Below, in pieces: positions 1 to 8,187 of a stretch of 64,000 bases of DNA. A program made the translations under genes and the position numbers. Source of the stretch: JACKII01 sp965222315 (GTDB lineage Bacteria; Pseudomonadota; Alphaproteobacteria; Bin95). The notes below the pieces were generated by a model, which was not told the origin of the DNA, ran no database searches, and worked only from the letters and a program-made list of their open reading frames with translations. Every line of letters begins with the position of its first letter. The first letter of the stretch is position 1. The stretch is from positions 2,604,001 to 2,668,000 of the forward strand of contig OZ244951.1 of NCBI GenBank assembly GCA_965222315.1, read 5' to 3'.

Positions 1-2
1 GC

Positions 3-320
3 GGCATCAACGCCTACTGGCTGGCGGTCAACAAGCGCAAGTTCGATGGAATGCCCCAAGAGGTGCAGGATCTGCTGGTTCAGGTCGGCAAGGAAGCCAC
101 CGAATGGGGTGTCGCTCACACCAAAGAGGTGGATGCCGCATCCCTTGAGGAGTTGAAGGCGCAGGACGGCGTCGAAATCGTCAAGTTCGAGGAGCAGCAA
201 CTCCTTGAAGAAACCGTGCCGGACATGATCGACGAATGGATCAAGGAAATGGCTAAGCTCGGCAAGGAGGAGCAGGCCAAGGCCTACGCCAAAGAAGTCC
301 GCGAAGAACTGGGGCTGTAA
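3..320 (+). CDS. dctP: TRAP transporter substrate-binding protein, C-terminal part
   Basis: This is the 3' end of a periplasmic solute-binding protein of the DctP family; the gene begins before the window. The reading frame is open from base 3 and ends at the TAA at 318-320. The residues AYWLAVNKRKFDG are typical of the late part of DctP proteins, where a Trp-Leu-Val/Ala-Asn strand precedes the C-terminal helices. The remainder is a charged helical tail ending in REELGL. It is followed by the small (465-997) and large (994-2304) membrane subunits in the usual P-Q-M order, so it should capture a carboxylate-type substrate for them. The substrate cannot be told from this fragment. Confidence 0.85.
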   Translation, partial: GINAYWLAVNKRKFDGMPQEVQDLLVQVGKEATEWGVAHTKEVDAASLEELKAQDGVEIVKFEEQQLLEETVPDMIDEWIKEMAKLGKEEQAKAYAKEVREELGL

Positions 321-334
321 GGGCCTCCCGTAAG

Positions 335-451
335 CCGTCATTGCGGGGAGCCCTGGCTGAGAGCCACGGCGACGCCGCAGCCCATTGATGCCAGCCTGAA
401 GCTCTAATGCCGATGGATTGCCACGCGGGCTGCGCCCACTCGCAATGACGG
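335..451. repeat. GTCATTGCGAG-type palindromic intergenic repeat
   Basis: Perfect 11-bp inverted arms, CCGTCATTGCG at 335-345 and CGCAATGACGG at 441-451, enclose about 95 bp containing a GATTGCC core. It fills the gap between dctP and dctQ. A second member of the same family lies at 53664-53766. These are REP/BIME-like elements common in alphaproteobacterial intergenic DNA. Here it may reduce expression of the membrane subunits relative to the binding protein, which is inference. Confidence 0.7.
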
Positions 452-464
452 ACGGGGTCTAAAG

Positions 465-997
465 ATGAAACTCTTCCGCTTTCTCGACGCCGCCATCATC
501 TGGCTGGGCACCGCCTCGCTTGCGGTGGCGGCGGTGTTATCGGCCTCCTGGCCATCGTCGGCACCGCTGACAGCCTCGGCACGCAACTGTTTGCCCTGCC
601 GGTGCCGAGCGCCCTGGAAATCAGCCAGGCAGGACTTGCGGTCGTTGTGTTCATGGGGCTGGCATTCGCCCAACGCCGTCGTGGTCATGTGATGGTCGAC
701 ATCCTTTTCAACCGCTTCACCGGTGGCCTGAAGGTATTCTTCACTGGCTTGGCGCTGCTTGCCGCGATGGCGTTCTTCGCCTTCCTCGCCTGGCGCACCG
801 GCATCGCCGCCTTCGAAAGCTTTGAGGTCGACGAACGAAGCTGGGGCCTGACCCGCTTCCCCATCTGGCCGTCCAAGATTGCGGTCGCCTTCGGCTGCAT
901 CGTGGCTTTGCTGGAGAGCGTCCGCCAATTCCTGCATCTGTTGGCAGGCAACCCCGACGCCTACGAGCCGCACGCGCCAGAGGATGACGCCCTATGA
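465..997 (+). pseudogene. dctQ: TRAP transporter small permease (DctQ), apparent 1-nt frameshift
   Basis: DctQ is the four-helix small membrane subunit of a TRAP transporter. The N-terminal part (MKLFRFLDAAIIWLGTASLA, from the ATG at 465) is in one frame. The rest (VIGLLAIVGTADSLGTQLFA onward, to the TGA at 995-997) is in the next frame. The join lies near 531-539, where GCGGTGTTATCGG would read through as Ala-Val-Val-Ile-Gly if one G were added. The second frame has no plausible start codon of its own before 602, which would lose the first helix. The sequence is otherwise well preserved and its stop overlaps the dctM start (ATGA at 994-997). Either the gene is truly broken or this is a base-calling error; the intact neighbours favour an error or a very recent mutation. 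Confidence 0.75.
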
Positions 998-2304
998 CCG
1001 AAGCCATATGGATGGGCGTGATCGGCATCGGCGGCCTGATCTTTTTCGCCGCGCTCGGCGTGCCCATCGCCTTCTGCATTACGCTGGTCGGTGCGGTCGG
1101 CATGGCATTGGTGACGGACGTGGAGTTCGTGCTGGTCACGTTCCAGACCCTCCCCTACGCCACCGCCAGCGAGTATGCCTTCGCCGTTATCCCCATGTTC
1201 GTGCTGATGGGTGCGCTGGCCTCATCTGCCGGTATCATTTCCGAACTGTACGTCGCGGTGAACCGCTGGCTGGAGGGCGTGCGCGGCGGCCTCTACATCG
1301 CGACCGCCGTCGCCAGCGCCGGCTTTGCCGCCATCAGCGGCTCGACCGTGGTCAACGCCGCCATGTTCACCCGGATCGCTCTGCCGGAGATGCTGGCGCT
1401 CGGCTACAACCGGGGCATTTCGGCCGGCTGCATCGCCGCCGCCGGGACGTTTGCGGCGCTGATCCCGCCAAGCCTGACCTTCGTCATTTTCGGCATCCTG
1501 ACGGGCGAGAGCATCGGCGAGCTGTTCATCGCCGGCATTGTGCCCGGCCTGTTGACCGCGGCATTCTACGTCGTCTGCATCCCTATCATGCTGCGGGTGA
1601 AGCCCGAATGGGCGCCGCGGGTGGAGATACACTCGACGCTCAAGGAAAAGCTGCGCGGCATGACTGGCATTTGGCCGATGCTGCTGCTGGTCTTCATCGT
1701 GCTCGGCGGTATCTATACCGGCATCACGCCGCCGACCGCCGCGGGCGCACTGGGCGCCATCGGTGCACTGCTGATCGCGCTTGGACGCCGCAAGATCGGG
1801 GCTGCCCAGATCTGGGAGAGCGTGCGCCAGACCGCCGAACTGACCAGCGTGCTGTTCATCATCATTATCGGCGGCCTGCTGTTCTCGCGCTTCCTGGTGG
1901 TCAGCGGCTTCGTTGCCGACCTGACCATTCTGGTAACCGACACCGGCATGACACCCGAAATGTTCATCCTGGCAATGGTGGTCATGTACCTGATCATGGG
2001 CATGTTCATCGACCCGCTCTCGATGATGGTGATGACGGTTCCCTTCGTCTATCCGGTGATCAAGGCGTTCGGCATGGACCCGATCTGGTTCGCCATCATC
2101 CTGACCAAGATGATCGAGATTGCAGTAATCACCCCGCCGGTCGGGCTGAACCTGTTTGCGGTGGTCGCGGCCGCCGGCGGGCGGGTGCGCACGGGAGAGA
2201 TGTTCACCGGCATCCTGCCATTCGTTTGCATGGAGGTCGTCATTCTGACCATCCTGATTATTTTCCCAGGCATCTCCACCTGGCTGCCGAACACGATGCA
2301 CTAA
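994..2304 (+). CDS. dctM: TRAP transporter large permease (DctM)
   Basis: The 436-residue inner-membrane protein has the length and pattern of the DctM subunit, which forms the ion-coupled transport channel. It consists of a long series of hydrophobic helices with conserved turns such as FAVIPMFVLMG, SGSTVVNAAMFTRIALPEM and TPPTAAGALGA, and ends with PGISTWLPNTM. The start overlaps the end of dctQ by 4 nt, indicating translational coupling. It works with the DctP binding protein upstream and would import an organic acid or related solute using a sodium or proton gradient. The next gene, an Ldh2-type dehydrogenase, may act on the imported substrate, but an inverted repeat separates them. Confidence 0.95.
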   Translation: MTEAIWMGVIGIGGLIFFAALGVPIAFCITLVGAVGMALVTDVEFVLVTFQTLPYATASEYAFAVIPMFVLMGALASSAGIISELYVAVNRWLEGVRGGLYIATAVASAGFAAISGSTVVNAAMFTRIALPEMLALGYNRGISAGCIAAAGTFAALIPPSLTFVIFGILTGESIGELFIAGIVPGLLTAAFYVVCIPIMLRVKPEWAPRVEIHSTLKEKLRGMTGIWPMLLLVFIVLGGIYTGITPPTAAGALGAIGALLIALGRRKIGAAQIWESVRQTAELTSVLFIIIIGGLLFSRFLVVSGFVADLTILVTDTGMTPEMFILAMVVMYLIMGMFIDPLSMMVMTVPFVYPVIKAFGMDPIWFAIILTKMIEIAVITPPVGLNLFAVVAAAGGRVRTGEMFTGILPFVCMEVVILTILIIFPGISTWLPNTMH

Positions 2305-2322
2305 CAGCGCCGCTCCTCTTCC

Positions 2323-2382
2323 CCCTGAGCCTGTCGAAGGGTGTTGTGCCACAATGAAAGACACCCTTCGACAGGCTTAGGG
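2323..2382. repeat. Inverted repeat CCTGAGCCTGTCGAAGGGT
   Basis: Two 22-nt arms (2323-2344 and 2361-2382) are inverted copies with a single mismatch and a 16-nt loop. The arm contains GAGCCTGTCGAAGGGTGT, a palindromic intergenic repeat seen in many alphaproteobacterial genomes. It lies just after dctM and before the Ldh2-type gene. The predicted RNA hairpin could stabilise the 3' end of the TRAP transcript or partially terminate it; there is no strong T run after it. Confidence 0.75.
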
Positions 2383-2406
2383 TGAAGCCGTTGGAAAGCA
2401 AAGCCC

Positions 2407-3393
2407 ATGCACATCTCGATCCCCGACGCGACCGACCTCCTCAACCAGGTGTTCCGCAAGCTTGGCCATGCGGAGGAGGACCTGCACCCCATCGTCGATC
2501 ACCTGATGGATTGCGAGTTGCGCGGCCTCGGCTATGGCGGCATGGCGCGGGCGGTCGCCGTGACGGAGCGCATCGGCCGACTCGGCATGCCTAAGGATCC
2601 CATCACCGTCAGCCATGAGACCCCCGTCTCGGCCAAGGTGCACGGCGCGGACCATATCGGCTACATCGTCGCCCAGCGGGCCACCGACATCGCGATCGAT
2701 AAGGCGAGCGCCATGGGCCTTGCCGCCGTGGCGCTCGATAACACCTATTACACCGGCATGCTGAGTTACTTCGCCGAGCAGTTGGCGGCGCACGACATGG
2801 TCAGCATGCTTGCCTCCAACGCCGGCCCTTGGGTTGCGCCCTATGGCGCGGCGGAGGGCAGGTTCGGCACCAACCCCATCTGCTTCGGCTTCCCGGGCGA
2901 CCCGCATCCGATCATCTGGGACATCGGCACGAGCAATATCATGCACGCCGAAGTCCTGCTTGCCCGCCGCCTGGGGGAGCAACTGCCGGAAGGCCGTGCC
3001 ATCGGCCCGGACGGCAAGCCGACGGTCGATCCCAGCGAGGCTCTGAAGGGCGCCTTCACTGCCTGGGGCGGGCACAAGGGCTCCGGCCTCGGTCTGATGG
3101 TGCAGTTGCTCGGTGTCCATGCCGGCTCCGAAGGCATGACGGACGACATGGGCGGCTTCGGCATGACCATCGTCGCCATGAAAGCCAACCTGTTCGGCGA
3201 TGGCGAGGCCGCCAAACAGCGGATCAACAAATACGCCGCGGACGTCCGGTCCGCCCGCCCGCTCGACCCGGCCAGCCCCGTCCGCATGCCCTTCGACCGC
3301 TCCTACGCCGACCGGGAGGCGGTGCGGGCATCCGGCGGCTTTGAGGTAAACGACGATATTGTGAGCAAGCTCCAAGCGTTCCTCGCCGGATAG
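2407..3393 (+). CDS. Ldh2-family malate/lactate-type dehydrogenase
   Basis: This 328-residue protein belongs to the Ldh2 (malate/L-lactate/ureidoglycolate) NAD(P)H-dependent dehydrogenase family, which has its own fold unrelated to classical lactate dehydrogenase. Visible hallmarks are the N-terminal helical region with HLMDCELRG, the stretch GLAAVALDNTYYTG, the FGTNPICFGFP segment and GHKGSGLGLMVQLL near residue 220, which is the usual GxKGxGL signature. It is slightly shorter than the typical 340-360 residues. Family members oxidise 2-hydroxyacids or reduce 2-oxoacids and imines. Placement after the TRAP transporter suggests the first cytoplasmic step in use of the imported acid. The exact substrate is not determined. 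Confidence 0.9.
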   Translation: MHISIPDATDLLNQVFRKLGHAEEDLHPIVDHLMDCELRGLGYGGMARAVAVTERIGRLGMPKDPITVSHETPVSAKVHGADHIGYIVAQRATDIAIDKASAMGLAAVALDNTYYTGMLSYFAEQLAAHDMVSMLASNAGPWVAPYGAAEGRFGTNPICFGFPGDPHPIIWDIGTSNIMHAEVLLARRLGEQLPEGRAIGPDGKPTVDPSEALKGAFTAWGGHKGSGLGLMVQLLGVHAGSEGMTDDMGGFGMTIVAMKANLFGDGEAAKQRINKYAADVRSARPLDPASPVRMPFDRSYADREAVRASGGFEVNDDIVSKLQAFLAG

Positions 3394-3531
3394 GCAGACA
3401 AATTTGCGACCGCGGAATTTTTCTGTTTCGCGGTGATCTCGTTCACAGTCTGAAAGCGAAACCGTCTCTATCTCTCAGGATATCAAGAGAGCGACCACTG
3501 GCTGGCCGCTGGTGCCTGAAGGAACGAAACG

Positions 3532-3753
3532 ATGTTCGCAAAAGCAGCTTCCCGCGCCCGGTCCGCATCGACGGCTTCCCTGAACTATCAACTCGAATGG
3601 GCGATGGCGCGCGGTCTGGTCCGCACCCAGGACACCGCCCATCATCGTCGCCAAGCCGCCGACCTCGACAGCCGGTTGCGGGACGATGTCGGCCTCACCC
3701 CGGCAGCGGTGAAGCAAGGTGTGCGCAAGTCGTTCTGGCGGTCAGCTTTTTAA
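3532..3753 (+). CDS. DUF1127-like small protein
   Basis: A 73-residue basic protein whose C-terminal half reads RLRDDVGLTPAAVKQGVRK followed by SFWR. This matches the DUF1127 pattern (arginine-rich helix, D-I/V-GL-S/T-R, then a terminal FWR). A ribosome binding site, AAGGAACGA, lies just ahead of the ATG. DUF1127 proteins are abundant small alphaproteobacterial proteins; some have been linked to RNA turnover and to phosphate or carbon metabolism, but no role can be assigned here. The stop overlaps the convergent glutathione transferase gene by 4 nt. Confidence 0.75.
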   Translation: MFAKAASRARSASTASLNYQLEWAMARGLVRTQDTAHHRRQAADLDSRLRDDVGLTPAAVKQGVRKSFWRSAF

Positions 3754-4391
3754 AAGGCAGGCCTGTTGGTCTTTTCCACCACATGCTCCCGGTAGGCCGG
3801 GCGTTCGCAGAGGCGGGCGTACCAGGCCTCCACATTCGGGTGGGAGGGGCGCAGTTCTCTCGGCGTCCAGGTTATCCAGCGGTGGGTGAGCACGCCGGCC
3901 GGGATGTCTCCGATCGTCAGACGGTCGCCGGCGACATAGTCGCGGCTCGCCAGATGGGCGTCCAGCACGTCGAAGCGGGGAATCACCAGCTTCGCGGCAC
4001 CCTCGACCTTGGCGATATCGCGCTCCTCCGCTGAGAGGCGGAAGAAATAGTCGAGATAGGCCTGGTTGAAACTGGCGAGGTTCAGCGAGCTCCAGTCCAT
4101 CCAGCGGTCGGCGTCGGCCCGGTCGCGCGGGTCGGCAGGATAGAGGCCGCCCATGTCATGCTTGGCGGCGAGGTAGCGGATGACAGCGCCGGATTCCCAG
4201 ACACACCAGCCGTCTTCTTCCTCGATGGTCGGCAGGCGGCCATTAGGGTTCTTGGCCAGGTAGGCGGGATCGTCATTGCCGCCAAACTTTCCACCCCAGT
4301 CGATGCGCTCGTGCGCGAGGCCCAGTTCGCCGATGCACCACATCGCCTTGATCACATTGGACCCGTCCGGCCGTCCCCACACCTTGATCAT
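3750..4391 (-). CDS. Glutathione S-transferase family protein
   Basis: A 213-residue cytosolic GST. The N-terminal thioredoxin-like domain begins MIKVWGRPDGSNVIKAMWC, with NGRLPTIEEEDGWCVWESG forming the glutathione-contacting segment (the cis-Pro and E-S pair are visible). The all-helical C-terminal domain follows, with LTIGDIPAG as the N-capping motif. I chose the ATG at 4391 because AGGAAACGA sits at normal spacing before it; an upstream in-frame start would add 16 atypical residues. It probably conjugates or isomerises an electrophilic compound. It is a single gene, convergent with the DUF1127 gene. Confidence 0.92.
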   Translation of the reverse strand: MIKVWGRPDGSNVIKAMWCIGELGLAHERIDWGGKFGGNDDPAYLAKNPNGRLPTIEEEDGWCVWESGAVIRYLAAKHDMGGLYPADPRDRADADRWMDWSSLNLASFNQAYLDYFFRLSAEERDIAKVEGAAKLVIPRFDVLDAHLASRDYVAGDRLTIGDIPAGVLTHRWITWTPRELRPSHPNVEAWYARLCERPAYREHVVEKTNRPAF

Positions 4392-4602
4392 GGTTCGTTT
4401 CCTGCGTTTGTTTGTTGGATGTAAGCGGTAGTCTTCCACTCGACCGTCGCCGGATGCAATCCGAAAGAGCGGTCGAAGCCATCCGGAGCGGTGGCATCGA
4501 CCACGACACCAAGGCAGCGAGACAAAGGGAGCGGTCTATCTCAGAGACCCGGATAGCATTCTTTCGGAAATTACTACCAGATTCAGACGCCCTCCCTGCC
4601 CT

Positions 4603-5871
4603 TTAGTCGTCCCCCGCAGCCTGGGCCGCCGGGCGGCCATGGCCGGGCGTGGAGGCCTTCACCGCCGCCTTCACCACCGGCGTTTCCGCGCGGCTCGGCG
4701 CCTGCATCAACGGTTTCCGCGCCAAAGCAGCTTCGATATAGGGCGCCAGTTCCGCCGCCTTCTTCGCTTCCCGCTCTTCCAGCTCCGCGCGGAACTGTGG
4801 CATGACCTTTTCGGCGAACAGCGACATGCCCTCGGTAATGTTCTCGTGGCTGTTGCGGCCCGCCTGCTGCATGATGATGACCTGATCGACGCCAGAGGCC
4901 TGGATCGCCGTAAGGTGCTTGATCATGTCATCCGGCGTGCCGATGCCCTGGCTGTCATACTCACCACGGGCTTTCGCCGCCTCGATCAGCCGGTCGGTGG
5001 CATCGCCCCGCGCCTTCATGAAATCACCCCACATGTCAGAGTGGCCGGGGGTGAAGTCCTCCGCCACCAGCTTTTGCTGGGAATAGCGGAAGAACTCAAA
5101 ATTGTCCTTGCCGCGCCGGATCGCCTCTTCCCGGTCCTCATGCATGGAAAATGCCGAGACCATGGCGATGTTCGGATTGACCGAGCGCCCCAGCGGCACA
5201 CATTCCTCCGACTTGATGATGCCGTAATAGATGTCGGCCCAGGCCTTCGCCTCGTCCGGGTCGATAAAGGAAAACGCCAGCGCGCCGATGCCGTTCTGCG
5301 CCGCCACCTTGATCGTGTCGCGGTTCGTGCAGGCCATCCACAGCGGCGGGTGCGGCTGCTGCAACGGCTTCGGCAGAACGTTGCGCGCCGGCATGGAAAA
5401 GCCCTCGCCCTCAAAGCCCGGATATGGCTCCAGCGCCATCATGTTGCAGATCTGCTCGGCGGCCTCCAGCGCATGGGCACGCTTGCTGCGCGCGGAGATG
5501 CCAAACGCCCCCAATTCCAGCCGCGTCGCACCTTCGCCAATGCCGAAATCCACCCGGCCATCGGACAGCAGGTCCAGCGTCGCGATGGTCTCCGCCGAGC
5601 GGGCCGGATGGTTGTAGTTCGGTATCACCTGCTTGATGCCATGACCCAGGCGGATGTTCTTGGTTCGGCTGGCGGCAGCGGCCAGCAGCACTTCCGGCGC
5701 GGAGGAATGGGAGTATTCGTCCAGGAAGTGATGCTCCACCTCCCACGCGTAATCGAAGCCCAGTTCGTCCGCCAGAATGATCTGGGCCAGCGCATCCTTG
5801 AACAGGCGGTGCTCATCGCCATCGTTCCAGGGGCGGGGAAGTTGAAGCTCGTAAAAAACGCCAAAGCGCAT
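4603..5871 (-). CDS. Luciferase-like (LLM class) flavin-dependent monooxygenase
   Basis: A 422-residue protein with a bacterial-luciferase TIM-barrel fold. The start MRFGVFYELQLPRP, the segment YAWEVEHHFLDEYSHSSAPE and the ATLDLLSDGRVDFGIGEGA stretch are hallmark parts of FMN/F420-dependent LLM oxidoreductases of the EHHF subtype. About 40 C-terminal residues are Ala- and Pro-rich and probably disordered. Family members use reduced flavin and oxygen to oxidise small organic substrates. A paralogous-type enzyme is found at 52491-53642. It stands alone on the minus strand with more than 200 bp on each side, and the substrate is unknown. Confidence 0.92.
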   Translation of the reverse strand: MRFGVFYELQLPRPWNDGDEHRLFKDALAQIILADELGFDYAWEVEHHFLDEYSHSSAPEVLLAAAASRTKNIRLGHGIKQVIPNYNHPARSAETIATLDLLSDGRVDFGIGEGATRLELGAFGISARSKRAHALEAAEQICNMMALEPYPGFEGEGFSMPARNVLPKPLQQPHPPLWMACTNRDTIKVAAQNGIGALAFSFIDPDEAKAWADIYYGIIKSEECVPLGRSVNPNIAMVSAFSMHEDREEAIRRGKDNFEFFRYSQQKLVAEDFTPGHSDMWGDFMKARGDATDRLIEAAKARGEYDSQGIGTPDDMIKHLTAIQASGVDQVIIMQQAGRNSHENITEGMSLFAEKVMPQFRAELEEREAKKAAELAPYIEAALARKPLMQAPSRAETPVVKAAVKASTPGHGRPAAQAAGDD

Positions 5872-6095
5872 GGGGCTGTTTCCATCCTATGGGAGATCTT
5901 GTTGGCCGGAAGGTGACCACGGTAAGCCAGGGCGGTCAACGGGCGATGCGCCCCGCCTCTCACTCCCTTCCCTGAACCTGATTCAAGCTCCATTGCAGAG
6001 ACGGGGCGTATAAAGCGCCGGATGCTTCTGGAATAGGACACCGGAATGGGCTCTGACTTGCGTCAGGGAGGTGAACGGAAAGACCGGGATCGCCA

Positions 6096-7538
6096 TCAGC
6101 CCCGCGTCGCCACCTCATGCGCCGCGTTCCTTCCCGCGATCCGGCCGGAGATGAACGCCCAGGCGAGATGGTGGCCGTGCCCTTCCAGCAGGAGCCCGCC
6201 CTGCCCGGTCGAACCCGCCGCATACAAACCAGGGATAACCGCCCCCTCCGGCCCGATTACCTCCAGCCGTTCGGTGACGGGCACACCGCCTTCGGTGAAG
6301 ACGACATAGCTCTTGATCGGCCCCAGCGCGATGTAGGGTCCACCGCCCGGCAACACCTTCAGGCTCCTGGCCAGAGCCGTCGCAGACACGCCCAACCGGC
6401 CCGCCAAAGCCTCCGCATCCCCGCCCTGATGGAAAATGTCTTTCCGGTTGCGGCGGTAGTCGTTCAGGTAGGCATAAGCGATGCCCGGCGCGGTGGAGAC
6501 GAAATGCGGCCAGGCCGTGAACCGCGCCGCCATGCCCTTATCCAATACGATATAGGCGAGCCGGTCCGGCTGTTTCGGCACCTCCGCCGCGGGTCTGTCG
6601 TGCTCGTCGCAAAAGCGCTCACCATCCCGGTTTACCAGGATCGCACCCGCCTCGAATAGCTCGCGCGACACGCCCAACGCCGTGGTCAGGAAGCTCATGG
6701 CGACAGGGCGTTGCACCGCATCAGGCAGCGTGTTCATGGCCCAGCGCACCGCCTTGCCGAGCCAGGGCCGGGGTGGCAGGCGGCGGACCAGGCTTTCCCG
6801 TGCCGGCGGGACAAAGCGCATGGTCGGGCCGCTCATCAGGTCTCCGTTCAGCACCTCGCAACCGAGCGCCAAAGCCATCCGTATTGCACCGCCGGTGGCG
6901 GTCGGATTGACGGCTTCCAAGCCACCTTTCTCCTTGCCCGCAAACCGCACCCGCATTTCGGCGTTGGCGCTGTAGTCGCCGCCCGCAAGCACGACGCCAC
7001 CTGCCGCGCGCAATTCCTCGCCGTTCTCCAGGCGGACGCCGGTGACGCACCCCTCCGCCACCAACAATTCTGCCGCCTCCGTCCCAAGCCCCACCTGTAC
7101 GCCGAGGCGTTGGCATTCCCGCCCCAGCATTTCCGGAAAGGCGCGGGAGTTCGGCAGCACATTGTGCATCCGCGGCACCCGGTGCGGCGGCTCCAAGTGC
7201 GGCCCTGCGAAGACGACGCCGAGACCCTCCAGCCAGGTCATCAGTTCCGTGGTGTTGTCCACCAGCACGAGCCGCAACGTCCGGTTATCGCGGTTAGCCA
7301 GTGGCCCCGCGAACGCCTCCATGTCCTCAAAATGGGCGTCCGGGTGGTCGGCAATCCCGGCGGCCTTCTGCTGCCAGGTGCCGGTGGCGGAGATCGAACC
7401 GACCGACCAGCCCGTGCTGCCGCCGAGCGCGGGCTCCTTCTCCAGCAGCACGACACGGCGGCCCCAGCGCGCGGCCTCAATGGCTGCGGCCATGCCCGCT
7501 CCGCCGCCGCCAACCACGATGACATCGCACTGGCTCAT
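6096..7538 (-). CDS. FAD-binding (fumarate reductase/ketosteroid dehydrogenase-like) oxidoreductase
   Basis: The 480-residue protein starts with a Rossmann dinucleotide-binding motif (VIVVGGGGAGMAAAIEAARW, residues 6-25), then EKEPALGGSTGWS, the FAD_binding_2 signature. The C-terminal AGSTGQGGLLLEGHGHHLAW stretch closes the flavin site. The family includes fumarate reductase flavoproteins, 3-ketosteroid dehydrogenases and KsdD-like enzymes; the active-site residues typical of fumarate reductase are not obvious to me. The gene follows a small alpha/beta-barrel gene. If that gene's reading frame continues past its internal TGA, it ends only 7 nt before this start, so the two look cotranscribed. 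Confidence 0.88.
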   Translation of the reverse strand: MSQCDVIVVGGGGAGMAAAIEAARWGRRVVLLEKEPALGGSTGWSVGSISATGTWQQKAAGIADHPDAHFEDMEAFAGPLANRDNRTLRLVLVDNTTELMTWLEGLGVVFAGPHLEPPHRVPRMHNVLPNSRAFPEMLGRECQRLGVQVGLGTEAAELLVAEGCVTGVRLENGEELRAAGGVVLAGGDYSANAEMRVRFAGKEKGGLEAVNPTATGGAIRMALALGCEVLNGDLMSGPTMRFVPPARESLVRRLPPRPWLGKAVRWAMNTLPDAVQRPVAMSFLTTALGVSRELFEAGAILVNRDGERFCDEHDRPAAEVPKQPDRLAYIVLDKGMAARFTAWPHFVSTAPGIAYAYLNDYRRNRKDIFHQGGDAEALAGRLGVSATALARSLKVLPGGGPYIALGPIKSYVVFTEGGVPVTERLEVIGPEGAVIPGLYAAGSTGQGGLLLEGHGHHLAWAFISGRIAGRNAAHEVATRG

Positions 7539-7677
7539 GGGCAGGTCAGATAATCTTGCCAGTAATCGGCTTGTAGAGCGTTACGCCGTCCAGGCCTGCC
7601 AACGCCGCGCTCTCCCCCGCCTCCAGGATCAATACTCCACGCCGCGGAATGGAGCCGTCCAGGCCGATATTCTCGAC

Positions 7678-8055
7678 TCAGGCCACACGCGCTGCGAAAG
7701 GCTCTGGCACGTCCGCGCCGTCCGTCAACAACGCCAGCATCTGGCTCTCACCCATTTCCGGCATCGCGTTCATGCCGCGGAACAGGTTCCGGTGCCAGTT
7801 GGTCATCAGCTTCTGCCACTCGCCCGTGCCGGCGGGGCCGCCGACCGCCTTGTAGCCCGCGCTGGTGAACAGGTCCGGCCCGATCACGTCATGGATCGCG
7901 AGGAAGGGCGAGCCGCAAGGCGTCTGCGCCTCGAACCGCTGCGCGCCGTCATAGCCATCCGCCGTCAACAGCTTGCGGATATGGGCGGTGTACCAGTCGT
8001 GCCACTCCGCCAGGCGCGAGCGGTCCGGCAGTTCCATTTCGACCATGTAGAGCAT
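7678..8055 (-). CDS. Small dimeric alpha/beta-barrel-like protein, possibly truncated by TGA
   Basis: A 125-residue protein resembling EthD/DUF4286-type ferredoxin-like barrel proteins: MLYMVEMELPDRSRLAEWHD then WYTAHIRKLL and RFEAQTPCGSPFLAIHDV. Such proteins often act as small accessory enzymes or sensors in degradation operons. The frame stops at a TGA (7678-7680) but stays open for 43 more codons to the TGA at 7546-7548, with ordinary protein-like sequence (VENIGLDGSIPRRGVLILE and more). That end lies 7 nt before the next gene. A TGG-to-TGA change (Trp to stop) would explain this, so the original product may have been about 169 residues. Confidence 0.7.
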   Translation of the reverse strand: MLYMVEMELPDRSRLAEWHDWYTAHIRKLLTADGYDGAQRFEAQTPCGSPFLAIHDVIGPDLFTSAGYKAVGGPAGTGEWQKLMTNWHRNLFRGMNAMPEMGESQMLALLTDGADVPEPFAARVA

Positions 8056-8187
8056 CGGGCGGCGGTTCCTCGTGTTAGTCGGTTGCGCTCAGACTAAGGC
8101 GGCTCCGGCTATCCGTGAAGGCGTTCCCACCGGCACCGGGAAACGCTAGGCTTCAGCCAACAACATGGCACCCCAAGGAACCGCCCC

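Noticed and set aside
879..2357. Long alternative frame across dctM
   Set aside because: It has an Arg/His-rich translation, while the overlapping frame encodes a complete DctM with expected helices.
7678..7680. Selenocysteine codon in the small barrel gene
   Set aside because: The position fits Trp better than Cys/Sec, there is no clear SECIS hairpin directly after it and no Sec-type family match.
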